A stretch of DNA of 64,000 bases from the NCBI GenBank assembly GCA_016215705.1, contig JACRIR010000130.1:1-64000 (forward strand). Reading direction: 5' to 3'. The translations under genes and the position numbers were made by a program. Position 1 is the stretch's first letter. Each line of letters starts with the position of its first letter. The stretch is from Candidatus Poribacteria bacterium (GTDB taxonomy: Bacteria; Abyssobacteria; SURF-5). Under the pieces are notes generated by a model. The model was given only the letters and a program-made list of their open reading frames with translations. It was not told the origin of the DNA and ran no database searches. Positions 42,850 through 52,313 of this stretch are shown in pieces.

Positions 42850-43629
42850 GTGGAAAACCCGCTCTTATTCACCGCGCTGAAGTTTCAGGCGTTTCTTCTT
42901 ATCTTTATGCGCGTGGGCGCGATGTTGTTTGTTGCGCCGGTGTTTGGCGGCGCGACGGTTCCGACGCAGACGAGGATTCTTTTCTCGATGATTATTTCTC
43001 TGGTCTTGCTGCCGATAGTGAGATTCGAGAACGCGACATTGCCTCTCGACGTGCTGCCACTGGCTTTTCTGGCCATCAACGAATTGCTGGTGGGGCTGAT
43101 ACTTGGAGCATCGCTCGTTTTCGCGTTTGCCGCTATCCAGTATGCGGGTCAGATCGTTGATTTCCAGATGGGATTCAGCATCGTGAACCTGATAGACCCA
43201 ACACAGGACGTGCAGATTCCGATCATGGGATTCTTCCACTTTCTCGTCGCGGTCCTGATCTTCCTGGCGATGGACGCGCATCACTGGATAATCCGCGCCC
43301 TCGTGGACAGTTTTGAAATCGTACCGCTCATGCAAGCGGGTTTCTCGGGACTGGTCGTAAAGGAGATTGCCAGAGGTTTCGGCGACTTGTTCGTGGTTGC
43401 CATGAGGATTGCGGCGCCCGCCATCGCAGTGCTGATGCTGTACAACGCTGCGCTCGGAATCATTGCCAAAACGGTGCCGCAGATTAACCTGCTGATTGTC
43501 GGCTTCCCGGCCCGTATAGCTCTTGGCATGATTGTGGTGGGTCTCTCGATGACATTCTTTTATCCGTATCTGACACATGTCTTCGACATGATGATCGCGA
43601 ATGCGTATTCGATAATGAAGCGGTTTTGA
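42850..43629 (+). CDS. fliR: flagellar export protein FliR
   Basis: 259 residues, six hydrophobic helices; ALKFQAFLLIFMRVGAMLF, PTQTRILFSMIISLVLLP, VDFQMGFSIVNLIDPTQDVQ, PAIAVLMLYNAALGIIAK. The GTG at 42850 with GAGGG upstream gives the usual size; the frame begins 31 codons earlier without a membrane pattern. Completes the FliPQR gate with FliQ. Confidence 0.9.
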   Translation: MENPLLFTALKFQAFLLIFMRVGAMLFVAPVFGGATVPTQTRILFSMIISLVLLPIVRFENATLPLDVLPLAFLAINELLVGLILGASLVFAFAAIQYAGQIVDFQMGFSIVNLIDPTQDVQIPIMGFFHFLVAVLIFLAMDAHHWIIRALVDSFEIVPLMQAGFSGLVVKEIARGFGDLFVVAMRIAAPAIAVLMLYNAALGIIAKTVPQINLLIVGFPARIALGMIVVGLSMTFFYPYLTHVFDMMIANAYSIMKRF

Positions 43630-43654
43630 GTGACCGACCCCGCCGCGCGGGGTC

Positions 43655-43697
43655 GCTTATTCGGGGACACGATGCCGCATCGTGTCCCCGAATAAGC
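43655..43697. repeat. family-A palindrome copy 6
   Basis: Core GACACGATGCCGCATCGTGTC: inner arm C to G and G to C are paired, preserving symmetry. Adjacent GACCCC/GGGGTC hairpin at 43636-43654. Confidence 0.9.
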
Positions 43698-43735
43698 GCG
43701 TCTTTGTCAAGCGCGCTTTTGTCAGGAGGTGATCG

Positions 43736-44851
43736 ATGCCCGAACCATACGGTGGCGAGAAGACGGAGCCTGCAACCCCGCGCCGGCGCGAGGAAGTGCG
43801 GAAGAAGGGACAAGTTGCGCGGAGCGTCGACCTGACTTCCTCCATCATGCTTCTGGCGTCGATGCTTGCGCTCTACTTTCTCACGCCCACCTTGATGCGC
43901 GAACTGATGGATGTGACTCGCTCATACCTGGCAAATGCCGCCACTACACGGGTCGACGTCGATTCCGCGCCCGTACTCCTGATAGGAATGGCGCTGCAGG
44001 TGAGCGGTTTTTTCGTTCCCTTCATGCTCATAATTCTTTCCGCCGCTCTAGTGGCAAACATGGCGCAAGTCGGTTTCAGTCTTAGCGGTTATCCTCTGGT
44101 TCCCCGCATCGAGAAGATCAGTCCGGGCGCCGGCTTCAGGCGACTCTTTTCGGCCCGTTCGTTCGCCGAGCTCGTGAAGTCGATTTTCAAGATTGCCATA
44201 GTCGGCCTGATAGCATATTTCACTATCCGGCGCGAGTTCGACCGGCTGATGGGATTGATGAACGTGGACGTGTGGGGCGCATGGGTCTTTTTCGGCAGGT
44301 TGTCTTTTACGCTCGGTATGAGGGTCGCGATCGCGTTTCTCGTGCTCGGGCTTGCCGATTACGGATTCCAGCGCTATCAGTTCGAGCAAGACATAAGGAT
44401 GACGAAAGAGGAAGTTCGTCAAGAGATAAAGGACTTCGAGGGCGACCCGCAAATCCGTGCGCGCATCCGGCGCGTGCGCAGGCAGATGGCGATAAGCCGC
44501 ATGATGGCGGAAGTGCCGCGTGCGCACGTCGTGGTGACCAACCCGACATCTCTCGCGGTTGCTCTTAAGTATGAGATGCGCGAAATGCCGGCGCCTGTGG
44601 TTGTTGCAAAAGGGGCGCGTTTGATGGCGGAACGCATTCGGGAGGTGGCAGCCTCCAATGGCGTGCCCATTGTCGAGAACGTGCCGCTTGCACAAATGCT
44701 TTTCAAATCGGTCGAGATAGGGTCGCCGATTCCGGAAAGACTCTACCGCGCGGTCGCAGAGGTGCTCGCATACGTTTATCAGATTGACACGCGGAGCCGA
44801 CAACGGTGGGTGTCGCTCGGAGCATCGGCCGCGAGTGGCGCAGCAAAATGA
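43736..44851 (+). CDS. flhB: flagellar export switch protein FlhB (NPTS variant)
   Basis: 371 residues. KTEPATPRRREEVRKKGQVARS, four transmembrane helices, and the cytoplasmic autocleavage domain. The cleavage motif, normally NPTH, is NPTS (Asn269-Pro-Thr-Ser272), then LAVALKYE. The His normally helps Asn-Pro cleavage and the switch to filament export. Very strong SD AGGAGGTGATC 2 bases before the ATG. A second, FlhB-C-only gene (fhlB) sits at the operon end. Confidence 0.94.
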   Translation: MPEPYGGEKTEPATPRRREEVRKKGQVARSVDLTSSIMLLASMLALYFLTPTLMRELMDVTRSYLANAATTRVDVDSAPVLLIGMALQVSGFFVPFMLIILSAALVANMAQVGFSLSGYPLVPRIEKISPGAGFRRLFSARSFAELVKSIFKIAIVGLIAYFTIRREFDRLMGLMNVDVWGAWVFFGRLSFTLGMRVAIAFLVLGLADYGFQRYQFEQDIRMTKEEVRQEIKDFEGDPQIRARIRRVRRQMAISRMMAEVPRAHVVVTNPTSLAVALKYEMREMPAPVVVAKGARLMAERIREVAASNGVPIVENVPLAQMLFKSVEIGSPIPERLYRAVAEVLAYVYQIDTRSRQRWVSLGASAASGAAK

Positions 44852-44895
44852 CGAGAGCAAGGGGCGAGAGCCCGTGTCACAGTGCGCAAATGGGA

Positions 44896-44938
44896 GCTTA
44901 TTCGGGGACACCATGCGGCATGGTGTCCCCGAATAAGC
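44896..44938. repeat. family-A palindrome copy 7
   Basis: GCTTATTCGGGGACACCATG ... CCCCGAATAAGC, perfect arms, in the flhB-flhA gap. Confidence 0.92.
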
Positions 44939-45031
44939 GTGGCTTTCTTAGGCGCGGGACGCGTTCTCTGAAGGGTTGAATTCATTCGATCACGTTGAAT
45001 TGCCGGACGGATTCGTTGAGGGTATTCTTAG

Positions 45032-47131
45032 ATGGCTCAAGCAACGGTAACGCCGAGATTACAGCGGATGGCTCGCAATCAGGACCTGATTGTCGCGGTC
45101 ATCATCATCGGCATACTGTTCGTGATGCTCGTGCGAGTGCCTCCATGGATGCTCGACTTGCTGCTCACCTTGAACATCTCCATCTCAGTTCTGATTATTC
45201 TCGTGACCATGTACGTTCGTGAGCCGCTCCAGTTCTCCGTCTTCCCATCCCTTCTGCTCATAACCACGCTGTTCCGCCTGTCGCTCAATGTTGCCTCGAC
45301 AAGGCTTATCCTTCTTGAGGCGTACGCGGGCCAGGTCATACAGGCGTTTGGCACATTCGTAGTGGGCGGCAATTACGTCGTCGGAATGATCATCTTCCTC
45401 ATACTGGTCGTCATCCAATTCGTCGTAATAACGCGCGGCGCCGGCCGCATCTCGGAGGTCGCGGCCAGGTTCACGCTTGACGCAATGCCCGGCAAGCAGA
45501 TGAGCATCGACGCGGACTTGAACGCCGGACTGGTTACCGAAGATCAGGCGCGTGCGCGCCGCCGCGGCATCGAAGACGAAGCCGATTTCTACGGCGCCAT
45601 GGACGGCGCCACCAAGTTTATACGAGGTGACGCGATAGCCGGCTTAATCATCACGGTCATCAACATAGTCGGCGGCCTGATAATAGGCGTGCTCCAGCAG
45701 GGTTTCTCGCTGACTGAAGCGGCGCAAAGATACACCATCCTGACCGTTGGCGATGGTCTCGTTGCGCAAGTTCCCGCGCTTTTCATCTCGACTGCAGCCG
45801 GTATAATAATCACGCGTACGGTGTCGGAAACTAATCTCGGCGCCGACGTGACGCGGCAGATGCTCAGTTTCCCGAGGGCCGTCGCGATCTCGGCGCTGCT
45901 CCTCGTAGTGTTCGCGCTCGTTCCCGGGCTTCCGACGATTCCGTTCTTGATGATAGCCGCGGGCGCTGGTTTCGTGTGGTTTCAACTGAACCGGTCGCAG
46001 GCGCAAGCGAAAGTCACGGAGGAGCGCGAGCGGAAAACGCGAGAGGCCGCAACGCCGAAAGCGCCGGAAAGCGTCGAGGGCCTTCTCAAGATTGACGCGA
46101 TGGAAATTGAGATAGGTTACGGGCTTATTCCGCTGGCCGACCCGAAGCAGGGCGGCGACCTGCTAAACAGAATTTCAGACATCCGTCGTCGCATGGCGCT
46201 CAAGATGGGCATCGTCGTTCCTCCGATACGCATTCGGGACAACATGGCGCTCAAGCCCAATGAGTACACCATCCGGATCAGGGGAAACGAGGTTGCGCGC
46301 GGCGAGCTTTTGACCGACCACCTGCTCATCATGAACCCCGGGAAGGTGATGGAGAAGATTCCGGGAATCGAAACGAGGGAGCCGACGTTCGGGCTCGAGG
46401 CCACGTGGATAACCGAGTCCCAGCGCGCGCGGGCTGAACAACTGGGCTACACCATTGTTGATCCGCCGTCAGTGCTTGCCACGCATCTGACCGAGATAAT
46501 CCAGGCGCGAGCGCATGAGCTTCTGGGGCGGCAAGAAGTGAACAATCTCATAGAAAACGTCAAGAAGACTGCTCCCGTGGTCGTGGAAGAATTGATACCC
46601 AACCTGATCACGATGGGCGATATTCAAAAGGTGTTGCGCAATCTTCTGAAGGAGAGGATTCCTGTTCGAAACCTCGAAGTGATACTGGAAACACTTGCCG
46701 ACTACGCGCGCCGCACAAAGGACACAGCCGTTCTGACGGAATACGTCAGACAGGCGCTCGGGCGCACCATCTGCCAGGAGCACATGGACGAGAAGGGCCA
46801 GATATTTGCCGCCACTCTCGACCCGAGGCTCGAGCAGAAAATCACGGAGTCGCTGAGAGAATCGGACGCCGGCACGTATGTTGCCCTTGATCCGGTGACG
46901 GTTCAGAAAATAATAGCCGCCGCAACGGCGGAATCCAAACGCATGGTGAGCGAAGGTCGTCAGCCCATTGTTGTTTGTTCTCCCAGGGTGCGGCCCTATT
47001 TCAAACAGTTGGTGCAGGGCTCTCTTCCCGGGCTCGTTGTGCTGAGTTTTGCCGAGGTTGTGCAGGAGGCTAGGCTCCATGCCGAAAGGATGGTGAGCAT
47101 CGAAAGTGGAACTGAAACGGTTTCGCGCTAA
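45032..47131 (+). CDS. flhA: flagellar export protein FlhA
   Basis: 699 residues. N-terminal eight-helix membrane part with VVITRGAGRISEVAARFTLDAMPGKQM and the DADLNAGLVTEDQAR FHIPEP-type loop; the cytoplasmic ring domain starts near residue 330. GAGGG 8 bases before ATG. flhF begins inside its last 26 bases. Confidence 0.96.
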   Translation: MAQATVTPRLQRMARNQDLIVAVIIIGILFVMLVRVPPWMLDLLLTLNISISVLIILVTMYVREPLQFSVFPSLLLITTLFRLSLNVASTRLILLEAYAGQVIQAFGTFVVGGNYVVGMIIFLILVVIQFVVITRGAGRISEVAARFTLDAMPGKQMSIDADLNAGLVTEDQARARRRGIEDEADFYGAMDGATKFIRGDAIAGLIITVINIVGGLIIGVLQQGFSLTEAAQRYTILTVGDGLVAQVPALFISTAAGIIITRTVSETNLGADVTRQMLSFPRAVAISALLLVVFALVPGLPTIPFLMIAAGAGFVWFQLNRSQAQAKVTEERERKTREAATPKAPESVEGLLKIDAMEIEIGYGLIPLADPKQGGDLLNRISDIRRRMALKMGIVVPPIRIRDNMALKPNEYTIRIRGNEVARGELLTDHLLIMNPGKVMEKIPGIETREPTFGLEATWITESQRARAEQLGYTIVDPPSVLATHLTEIIQARAHELLGRQEVNNLIENVKKTAPVVVEELIPNLITMGDIQKVLRNLLKERIPVRNLEVILETLADYARRTKDTAVLTEYVRQALGRTICQEHMDEKGQIFAATLDPRLEQKITESLRESDAGTYVALDPVTVQKIIAAATAESKRMVSEGRQPIVVCSPRVRPYFKQLVQGSLPGLVVLSFAEVVQEARLHAERMVSIESGTETVSR

Positions 47132-48326
47132 CTCGATGCAAGCGGCTCTGGCTCAGGTGAAGCAGGAACTTGGCGCCGAGGCCGTCATTCTGAACACAAA
47201 GACTTTCTACCAGGGCGGCTTCTTCGGAATCGGGAAACGGGAAGTGGTGGAAATCCTGGCCTCGAAGGACGTCAATATCTGCGATAGCGCTCCCCTGTTA
47301 GCGCGACGCGAGGAAGCGTATGCGCGCCAGCAGCCGTCGAGAAGGAGCCGGAACTCGGCTCAGCCCAAGCAGGGTTCTGTCGGCGCGGATGCCGACAAAG
47401 CACGCGGCGCCGAAGCTCATCCCGGCGCTGCGAGGACTGACTCCGCGCGTCCCGAGGAGATTCTGCGAGAGCTTGCCTCCTTAAAGTCGCAGGTGGAGTT
47501 GCTCACACGAGAATACGTGCAGGACCCGAGTTGTCCGCAGGTGCTTGAGAAGTACTACCGGAACTTGTTGAAGGCCGGGGTCTCGAAGCTCCTTGCAAAA
47601 ACAATTGCAGGCAGCGTGCACACCGAGTTGAGCAAGGCCGACCTTGAAAATGATCAGGTTGTGCAGAAAAAGATAGGCGAAGAGCTCGGCAGGTTGATAA
47701 AACTCAGAGGACCCATTATGTGCGACGGCCGGAAAGCCCGTAAGATAGTCATGACCGGCCCGACCGGCGTGGGCAAGACGACGACTATCGCCAAACTGGC
47801 GGCGCAGTATTCCATCAAAGAGAGACGCAAAGTCGGCCTTATTACAGCCGACACGTATCGCATCGCCGCCGTCGAGCAACTGAAGGTGTACGCGGACATC
47901 ATCGGTGTCACTCTCGACGTTGTCCTGACGCCGAAGGAACTTCGTGAGGCCATCAAACGGCGCAGTGACAAGGAGATTGTTTTCATAGACACCGCCGGCC
48001 GGAGCCAACAGAACCAGACGAGAATTGCGGAGTTGAAGAGCTTTGTCGAGGCCGCCGAGCCGGACGAGAATCATCTGCTGATAAGCGCTACCACGGACGC
48101 GGACGAAGTGTTCAATATAATAGATAAATTCAGCGCAGCCGAGGTCACGAGCTTCATTTTCTCGAAGGTGGACGAGTGTGTGAAGCCGGGGATGCTCTTC
48201 AACGTGCTTTCGAGCTGCGGGAAACCCGTTTCTTACGTTACAACAGGTCAGGATGTCCCTGACGACATCGAGGTTGCCACCGAATCCGGACTTCTTGCTC
48301 TTTTGTTCGGGAACGGCGAAAAATGA
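47106..48326 (+). CDS. flhF: flagellar GTPase FlhF
   Basis: 406 residues, SRP-type GTPase that places the flagellum. B domain (variable, charged), then G1 GPTGVGKTTT, DTYRIAAVEQL, DTAGRSQQNQ, TKxD-equivalent FSKVDE. GTG start inside flhA. Followed by flhG with an ATGA overlap. Typical of polar-flagellated bacteria. Confidence 0.95.
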   Translation: MELKRFRANSMQAALAQVKQELGAEAVILNTKTFYQGGFFGIGKREVVEILASKDVNICDSAPLLARREEAYARQQPSRRSRNSAQPKQGSVGADADKARGAEAHPGAARTDSARPEEILRELASLKSQVELLTREYVQDPSCPQVLEKYYRNLLKAGVSKLLAKTIAGSVHTELSKADLENDQVVQKKIGEELGRLIKLRGPIMCDGRKARKIVMTGPTGVGKTTTIAKLAAQYSIKERRKVGLITADTYRIAAVEQLKVYADIIGVTLDVVLTPKELREAIKRRSDKEIVFIDTAGRSQQNQTRIAELKSFVEAAEPDENHLLISATTDADEVFNIIDKFSAAEVTSFIFSKVDECVKPGMLFNVLSSCGKPVSYVTTGQDVPDDIEVATESGLLALLFGNGEK

Positions 48327-49186
48327 CTGACCAGGCACAGAAACTGCGCGAACTGGCCGCGGCATTCAAGGCGCAGCCCCGCATCATAACCGTCACGAGC
48401 GGAAAAGGCGGCGTCGGCAAGTCGAATCTCGTCATTAACCTCGCCATCACCATTTCCCAGATGGGCAAGCGAGCGCTCGTGATCGACGCCGACCTCGGGC
48501 TCGCGAACGTGGACATTCTGCTGGGCTTGAGAAACAAGTTCAATCTTCAGCACGTCATTGAAGGCCAAATGAAGCTGAAGGACATCGTGGTGTATGGGCC
48601 GGCGGGGATAAAGGTAATCCCGGGAAGCTCAGGCATTCCCCGGATTGCAAACATGAGCAGCCGCAAACGGCAGGAATTCATAGCTTCGTTCAAGGAACTG
48701 GAGGGCGAGGCCGACATCATCCTCATCGACACTTCGGCCGGCATGACGAAGAATGTTGTGACGTTCGCACTGCTTGCCGACGAAATAATACTTATCACAA
48801 CTCCCGAGCCCTCCGCCATCACCGACGCTTATGCAATGGTAAAGGTGATCCATACAGAAAAACCCGATGCCAAGGTCGGCCTTGTTGTGAACATGGCGCG
48901 AACGGATGCGCAGGCCCTGGATGTTGCCAACAAGATATCGCAGGTCGCCCGCCAGTTTCTTAATTTCCATATTCTTGTGCTTGGCACACTGCCTGTCGAC
49001 CCGCACGTGCCAAGAGCGGTGATGCAGCGTCGTCCGTGGGCCGAGCTTTACCCCCGCTCACCAGCCACGCGCGCGGTCAAGGAGATAACCGCCCGAATAC
49101 TCAACGGTGAGGCTCGGGCCCCCGTCCACGGAAACGGCTTCATACAGAGGATATCAGCCTACTTCAAGTCAGGCGGGGAAGAATAG
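48323..49186 (+). CDS. flhG: flagellar number regulator FlhG (MinD-like ATPase)
   Basis: 287 residues. Deviant Walker A SGKGGVGKSN, IDADLGLANVDILLG, DTSAGMTKNV and TPEPSAITDAYAMVK. FlhG antagonises FlhF to limit flagellar number. It overlaps flhF by 4 bases. Confidence 0.94.
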   Translation: MTDQAQKLRELAAAFKAQPRIITVTSGKGGVGKSNLVINLAITISQMGKRALVIDADLGLANVDILLGLRNKFNLQHVIEGQMKLKDIVVYGPAGIKVIPGSSGIPRIANMSSRKRQEFIASFKELEGEADIILIDTSAGMTKNVVTFALLADEIILITTPEPSAITDAYAMVKVIHTEKPDAKVGLVVNMARTDAQALDVANKISQVARQFLNFHILVLGTLPVDPHVPRAVMQRRPWAELYPRSPATRAVKEITARILNGEARAPVHGNGFIQRISAYFKSGGEE

Positions 49187-49192
49187 AAAGGC

Positions 49193-49239
49193 GCGCTTAT
49201 TCGTGGACACCATGCGGCATGGTGTCCACGAATAAGCGC
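49193..49239. repeat. family-A palindrome copy 8 with compensated arms
   Basis: 47 bases: GCGCTTATTCGTGGACACCA and its complement. The GGGG/CCCC of the other copies is GTGG/CCAC here, so both arms changed together. Confidence 0.93.
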
Positions 49240-49263
49240 CGTGTCAATATCAGCGCCGTGTGG

Positions 49264-49269
49264 TATAAT
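49264..49269 (+). promoter_or_regulatory. extended -10 before fliM
   Basis: TATAAT with TGG just upstream (TGGTATAAT), weak -35 TGTCAA at 49242-49247 (16-base spacer). Could give fliM-fliK its own promoter. Confidence 0.45.
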
Positions 49270-49341
49270 TATGTGTCTATACTTGCAACTTCAAGCGTGA
49301 GGGGAAACTGGCGCTCGTTTCCTTATGGGAAGACAAAGTAA

Positions 49342-50325
49342 ATGGCCGACATTCTAAGTCAGGAAGAAGTCGACGCCCTTCTTGCCGCTGTTTCTGAAGG
49401 CGAGGTCCAGGTTGAGAAGCCTGAAGCGCCCACGAAGCGGGCGCACGTCGCCAAATATGACTTCAAGAGGCCGGAGCGGGTGTCCAAGGAACAGTTTCGC
49501 GGATTCCAAACGCTTTCGGAAGTTTTCGCGCGCGACTTGAGCACCGCGCTCGGCGGCTCGTTGAGGGCGGTAGCGCGCGTTTCCGTCGTCTCGGTCGACC
49601 AGATCACATACGACGAATACGTCCTTTCGATATCGAATCCGACCTCGTACAATGTGATCCAGCTTCCTCCGATCGAGGGCAACCTGATACTAGAGTTCAA
49701 TCCCGCGCTCATTTTTCCGATAATAGACCGCCTGCTCGGAGGCCGGGGCGTAGCTATCGCAAAGCCGAGAGAGCTTACCGAGATCGAGCAGAAGCTCGTG
49801 GCGAAAATCGTAGAGCTTGTGCTGACCACTCTAGTCAGGGCATGGCGGCATCTCGCCGAGTTCGCGTGGAAGCTTGTTGCCCAGGAGAACGATCCGCAGA
49901 TCGTACAAATTGTCACGGGAAGCGAGATCGTTCTTGCGCTGAAGTTCGAGCTCACGGTCGGTGATATTTCCGGCAGCATGAGCCTGTGTCTGCCCGTTGT
50001 CGCGATCGAACCGATGCTCGACAAGATCGGCGCCGAATACACGTTTTACGGCGCTCGGCCGCAGCATCGAGGCCCGCAGACGGCAAGGATGCTCGAGGAA
50101 ATCGTAATGCGCACAAGAACACAGGTCGAGGCGTATATGGCCGGGTCGGTCATAGCCGTAAGTGACCTCCTGAAGCTGCAAGTGGGCGACATAGTCAGGC
50201 TCGACAACAATGTCATCGACGAGAGCTGCATCACGCTTGCCATTAACGGGATGCCGAAATTCAGCGCGAAACAGGGGCGCGTCGGAAACAGGCAAGCGAT
50301 TCAAGTGGTGAACCGACTCGAGTGA
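49342..50325 (+). CDS. fliM: flagellar motor switch protein FliM
   Basis: 327 residues. N-terminal CheY-P-binding motif-like LSQEEVDALLAA, then KYDFKRPERVSKEQFR, FDRLLGG-like IIDRLLGGRG, and C-terminal SpoA domain. Binds CheY-P and sets rotation. fliN follows after 28 bases. Its position after flhG is unusual. Confidence 0.95.
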   Translation: MADILSQEEVDALLAAVSEGEVQVEKPEAPTKRAHVAKYDFKRPERVSKEQFRGFQTLSEVFARDLSTALGGSLRAVARVSVVSVDQITYDEYVLSISNPTSYNVIQLPPIEGNLILEFNPALIFPIIDRLLGGRGVAIAKPRELTEIEQKLVAKIVELVLTTLVRAWRHLAEFAWKLVAQENDPQIVQIVTGSEIVLALKFELTVGDISGSMSLCLPVVAIEPMLDKIGAEYTFYGARPQHRGPQTARMLEEIVMRTRTQVEAYMAGSVIAVSDLLKLQVGDIVRLDNNVIDESCITLAINGMPKFSAKQGRVGNRQAIQVVNRLE

Positions 50326-50353
50326 GGCCGGCAGGTTCGAGAGGTAATTTGTA

Positions 50354-51322
50354 ATGGATGCGAGCAATCATGGGCAGGAAACGCCCGAGAACGCAAATGC
50401 GATGTCGAGCCTTAACAGCGCGTTCGCCGGGGCCCTGGCGGCCATTCTTGAGTCTGCCGCAGCGGCGTTTCCGATTACTGAGGAGTCCGACATACGGTTT
50501 TCAGTCGCGCTTGTCGGCGAGATGGGGAAAGAAGAGTTCTTCAATCTGGCCCGCGAATTGCCTGTCGTTGCCGAAATCGCCCTTGACAAGGATATCGGCG
50601 ATAGGGCCGCCATGTTGACGGATATTCCCACCGCCGCGGCGCTTGCAGGTTTTGTCTCGGGGGGAGAACCGACAGGGAAAGACAGACTGAGCGACGCCGA
50701 TATCATCTCGCTCCACGAGGCATTGAATCCGATCCTCGATGCGCTTTCATCCGCGTGCGAGGAAGCGACGGGAAGGCCGTTCGGTTCGATAGAGAGCGTC
50801 GAGGTTCCGGATGCCGCCGCCCTCCGGCGCAAAATCGAGGAGTTGCCCGATTCGCTCTATCGTGCGACTGCATCGGTCAGTGTCGGCAGCGTTGCAAATG
50901 GGCGGATCGCCATCATTCTGCCTCTCAACTTGGCGGATGCCTTGGCCGAGGCGGCCTCGAGGAGCCGGAAGCCGGAAGAGCATCCATACGAACATATCGA
51001 ACCCAAGGGAAAAGAAGATGTGAGCGTCCGCGCTCAAGGTCAGGCGACAAGGGAGCCCTCAATGGAGAACATCGATCTCATCCTGGACATTCAGCTTAGA
51101 CTTTCCGCCCGGTTAGGACAAGTGGAAATGCCCATCGCCGAGATTCTCGACCTTGCTCCCGGCTCGGTCATCGATATCGACCGGTTTGTGGATGAGCCTG
51201 TCGAGCTGGTTGTGAACGATCACCTTATAGCGAGGGGCGAAATAGTCGTCGTCCAGGAGAACTTCGGCGTCAAGATAACTGAAATAGTCAGCCCGAAGGA
51301 ACGAATTAAGAGTCTGAGATAG
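50354..51322 (+). CDS. fliN: flagellar motor switch protein FliN/FliY-like
   Basis: 322 residues, much longer than the 130-residue classical FliN. The C-terminal 80 residues are the SpoA domain (LSARLGQVEMPIAEILDLAPGSVI then VNDHLIARGEIVVV). The N-terminal 230 residues resemble CheC/FliY (ADIISLHEALNPILDALSSA) but keep only an ExxN trace of the phosphatase signature, so activity is doubtful. Pairs with FliM in the C-ring. Confidence 0.85.
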   Translation: MDASNHGQETPENANAMSSLNSAFAGALAAILESAAAAFPITEESDIRFSVALVGEMGKEEFFNLARELPVVAEIALDKDIGDRAAMLTDIPTAAALAGFVSGGEPTGKDRLSDADIISLHEALNPILDALSSACEEATGRPFGSIESVEVPDAAALRRKIEELPDSLYRATASVSVGSVANGRIAIILPLNLADALAEAASRSRKPEEHPYEHIEPKGKEDVSVRAQGQATREPSMENIDLILDIQLRLSARLGQVEMPIAEILDLAPGSVIDIDRFVDEPVELVVNDHLIARGEIVVVQENFGVKITEIVSPKERIKSLR

Positions 51323-51407
51323 TCAAGAAGCGGGAAAGTATGCCGTTGACCTCCGCGCCTGCCGGATTTGGTTCCGCACGCATTGCCCTTATCCCCCGGA
51401 TTTCCCT

Positions 51408-51441
51408 TTTTGGGGACACTATGAGACATAGTGTCACCAAT
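51408..51441. repeat. family-A palindrome copy 9 (decayed)
   Basis: GGGGACACTATGAGACATAGTGTCACC; core ACACTATGA-GACATAGTGT shows paired C-to-T/G-to-A changes, outer right arm decayed. Confidence 0.75.
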
Positions 51442-51524
51442 GAAGGAATCCTGAATGCCTGGCGTTTCAGAAGCAGAGCGAAGCAATCGTGGGAATACGG
51501 GCGATACTTCGGGTGTGACCTGGC

Positions 51525-52313
51525 ATGAAACAAGACGCTGCAACGGCAAAAGACCTCGCCGGACTTTGGAGAGATTATAAGCGAAACGGCAGCGCCCAGG
51601 CCAAAGACGCAATCATTGTCCAGTACCTTGGCCTGGTCAAGTTTATCGCCGGCAGAGTGGCGATGAATTCACCTCCTCATGTGGAGGAAGACGATCTCAT
51701 CGGCTGGGGCGTTCTGGGATTGCTGGACGCCGTCGAAAAGTTCGACCTCGAGCAGAATGTAAGTTTCGAGACATATGCGTCCGTGAGGATTCGCGGCGCT
51801 ATCATCGATCAGATACGTTCTCTTGATTGGGCTCCTCGCTCGCTCAGGCAGAAGGCGCGTCACATGGAACAGGCTACGGCAAAACTGAGGGAAAGCCTGG
51901 GGCGTGAGCCGACCGGAGGAGAGTTGGCTTCCGAAATGACAATTACTGAGGACGAGCTGTTTGGCCTCATAACAGAGATTCATGGCGCTTATGTGCTCTC
52001 ACTCGACAGCGTCGTTTCCGGTGAGAGCGACGACGAGGTGACCCTCGAGGAGGTTACAAGCGACTTGAAGAGCCCTTCTCCGGAAAGCTCGGCCCGCCGG
52101 AAAGAAGCGGAACAATGTCTCGCAACTGCAATAGCAAGACTGCCTGAGAACGAGCGCTATGTCATAACGCTTTATTACTACGACGAACTCACGCTCAAAG
52201 AGATCGGGAAAGTCATGGGATTGACGGAATCGCGCATTTGCCAGATTCATCGTGAAGTCATACGAAAACTGAAACAGACCCTGAAAGCGAGCTCCCATGA
52301 TGCAATCTATTGA
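51525..52313 (+). CDS. fliA: flagellar sigma factor FliA (sigma 28)
   Basis: 262 residues. Region 2 with FIAGRVAMNSPPHVEEDDLIGWGVLGLLDAVEKFD, SFETYASVRIRGAIIDQIR, LRQKARHMEQA; region 4 with LTLKEIGKVMGLTESRICQIHREV. Transcribes late flagellar genes. SD is weak. 3' end overlaps the next gene by 17 bases. Confidence 0.95.
   Translation: MKQDAATAKDLAGLWRDYKRNGSAQAKDAIIVQYLGLVKFIAGRVAMNSPPHVEEDDLIGWGVLGLLDAVEKFDLEQNVSFETYASVRIRGAIIDQIRSLDWAPRSLRQKARHMEQATAKLRESLGREPTGGELASEMTITEDELFGLITEIHGAYVLSLDSVVSGESDDEVTLEEVTSDLKSPSPESSARRKEAEQCLATAIARLPENERYVITLYYYDELTLKEIGKVMGLTESRICQIHREVIRKLKQTLKASSHDAIY

Noticed and set aside
50354-51322. active CheC-type phosphatase in FliN
   Set aside because: Only one weak ExxN trace; the (D/S)xxxExxN...P signature is incomplete.
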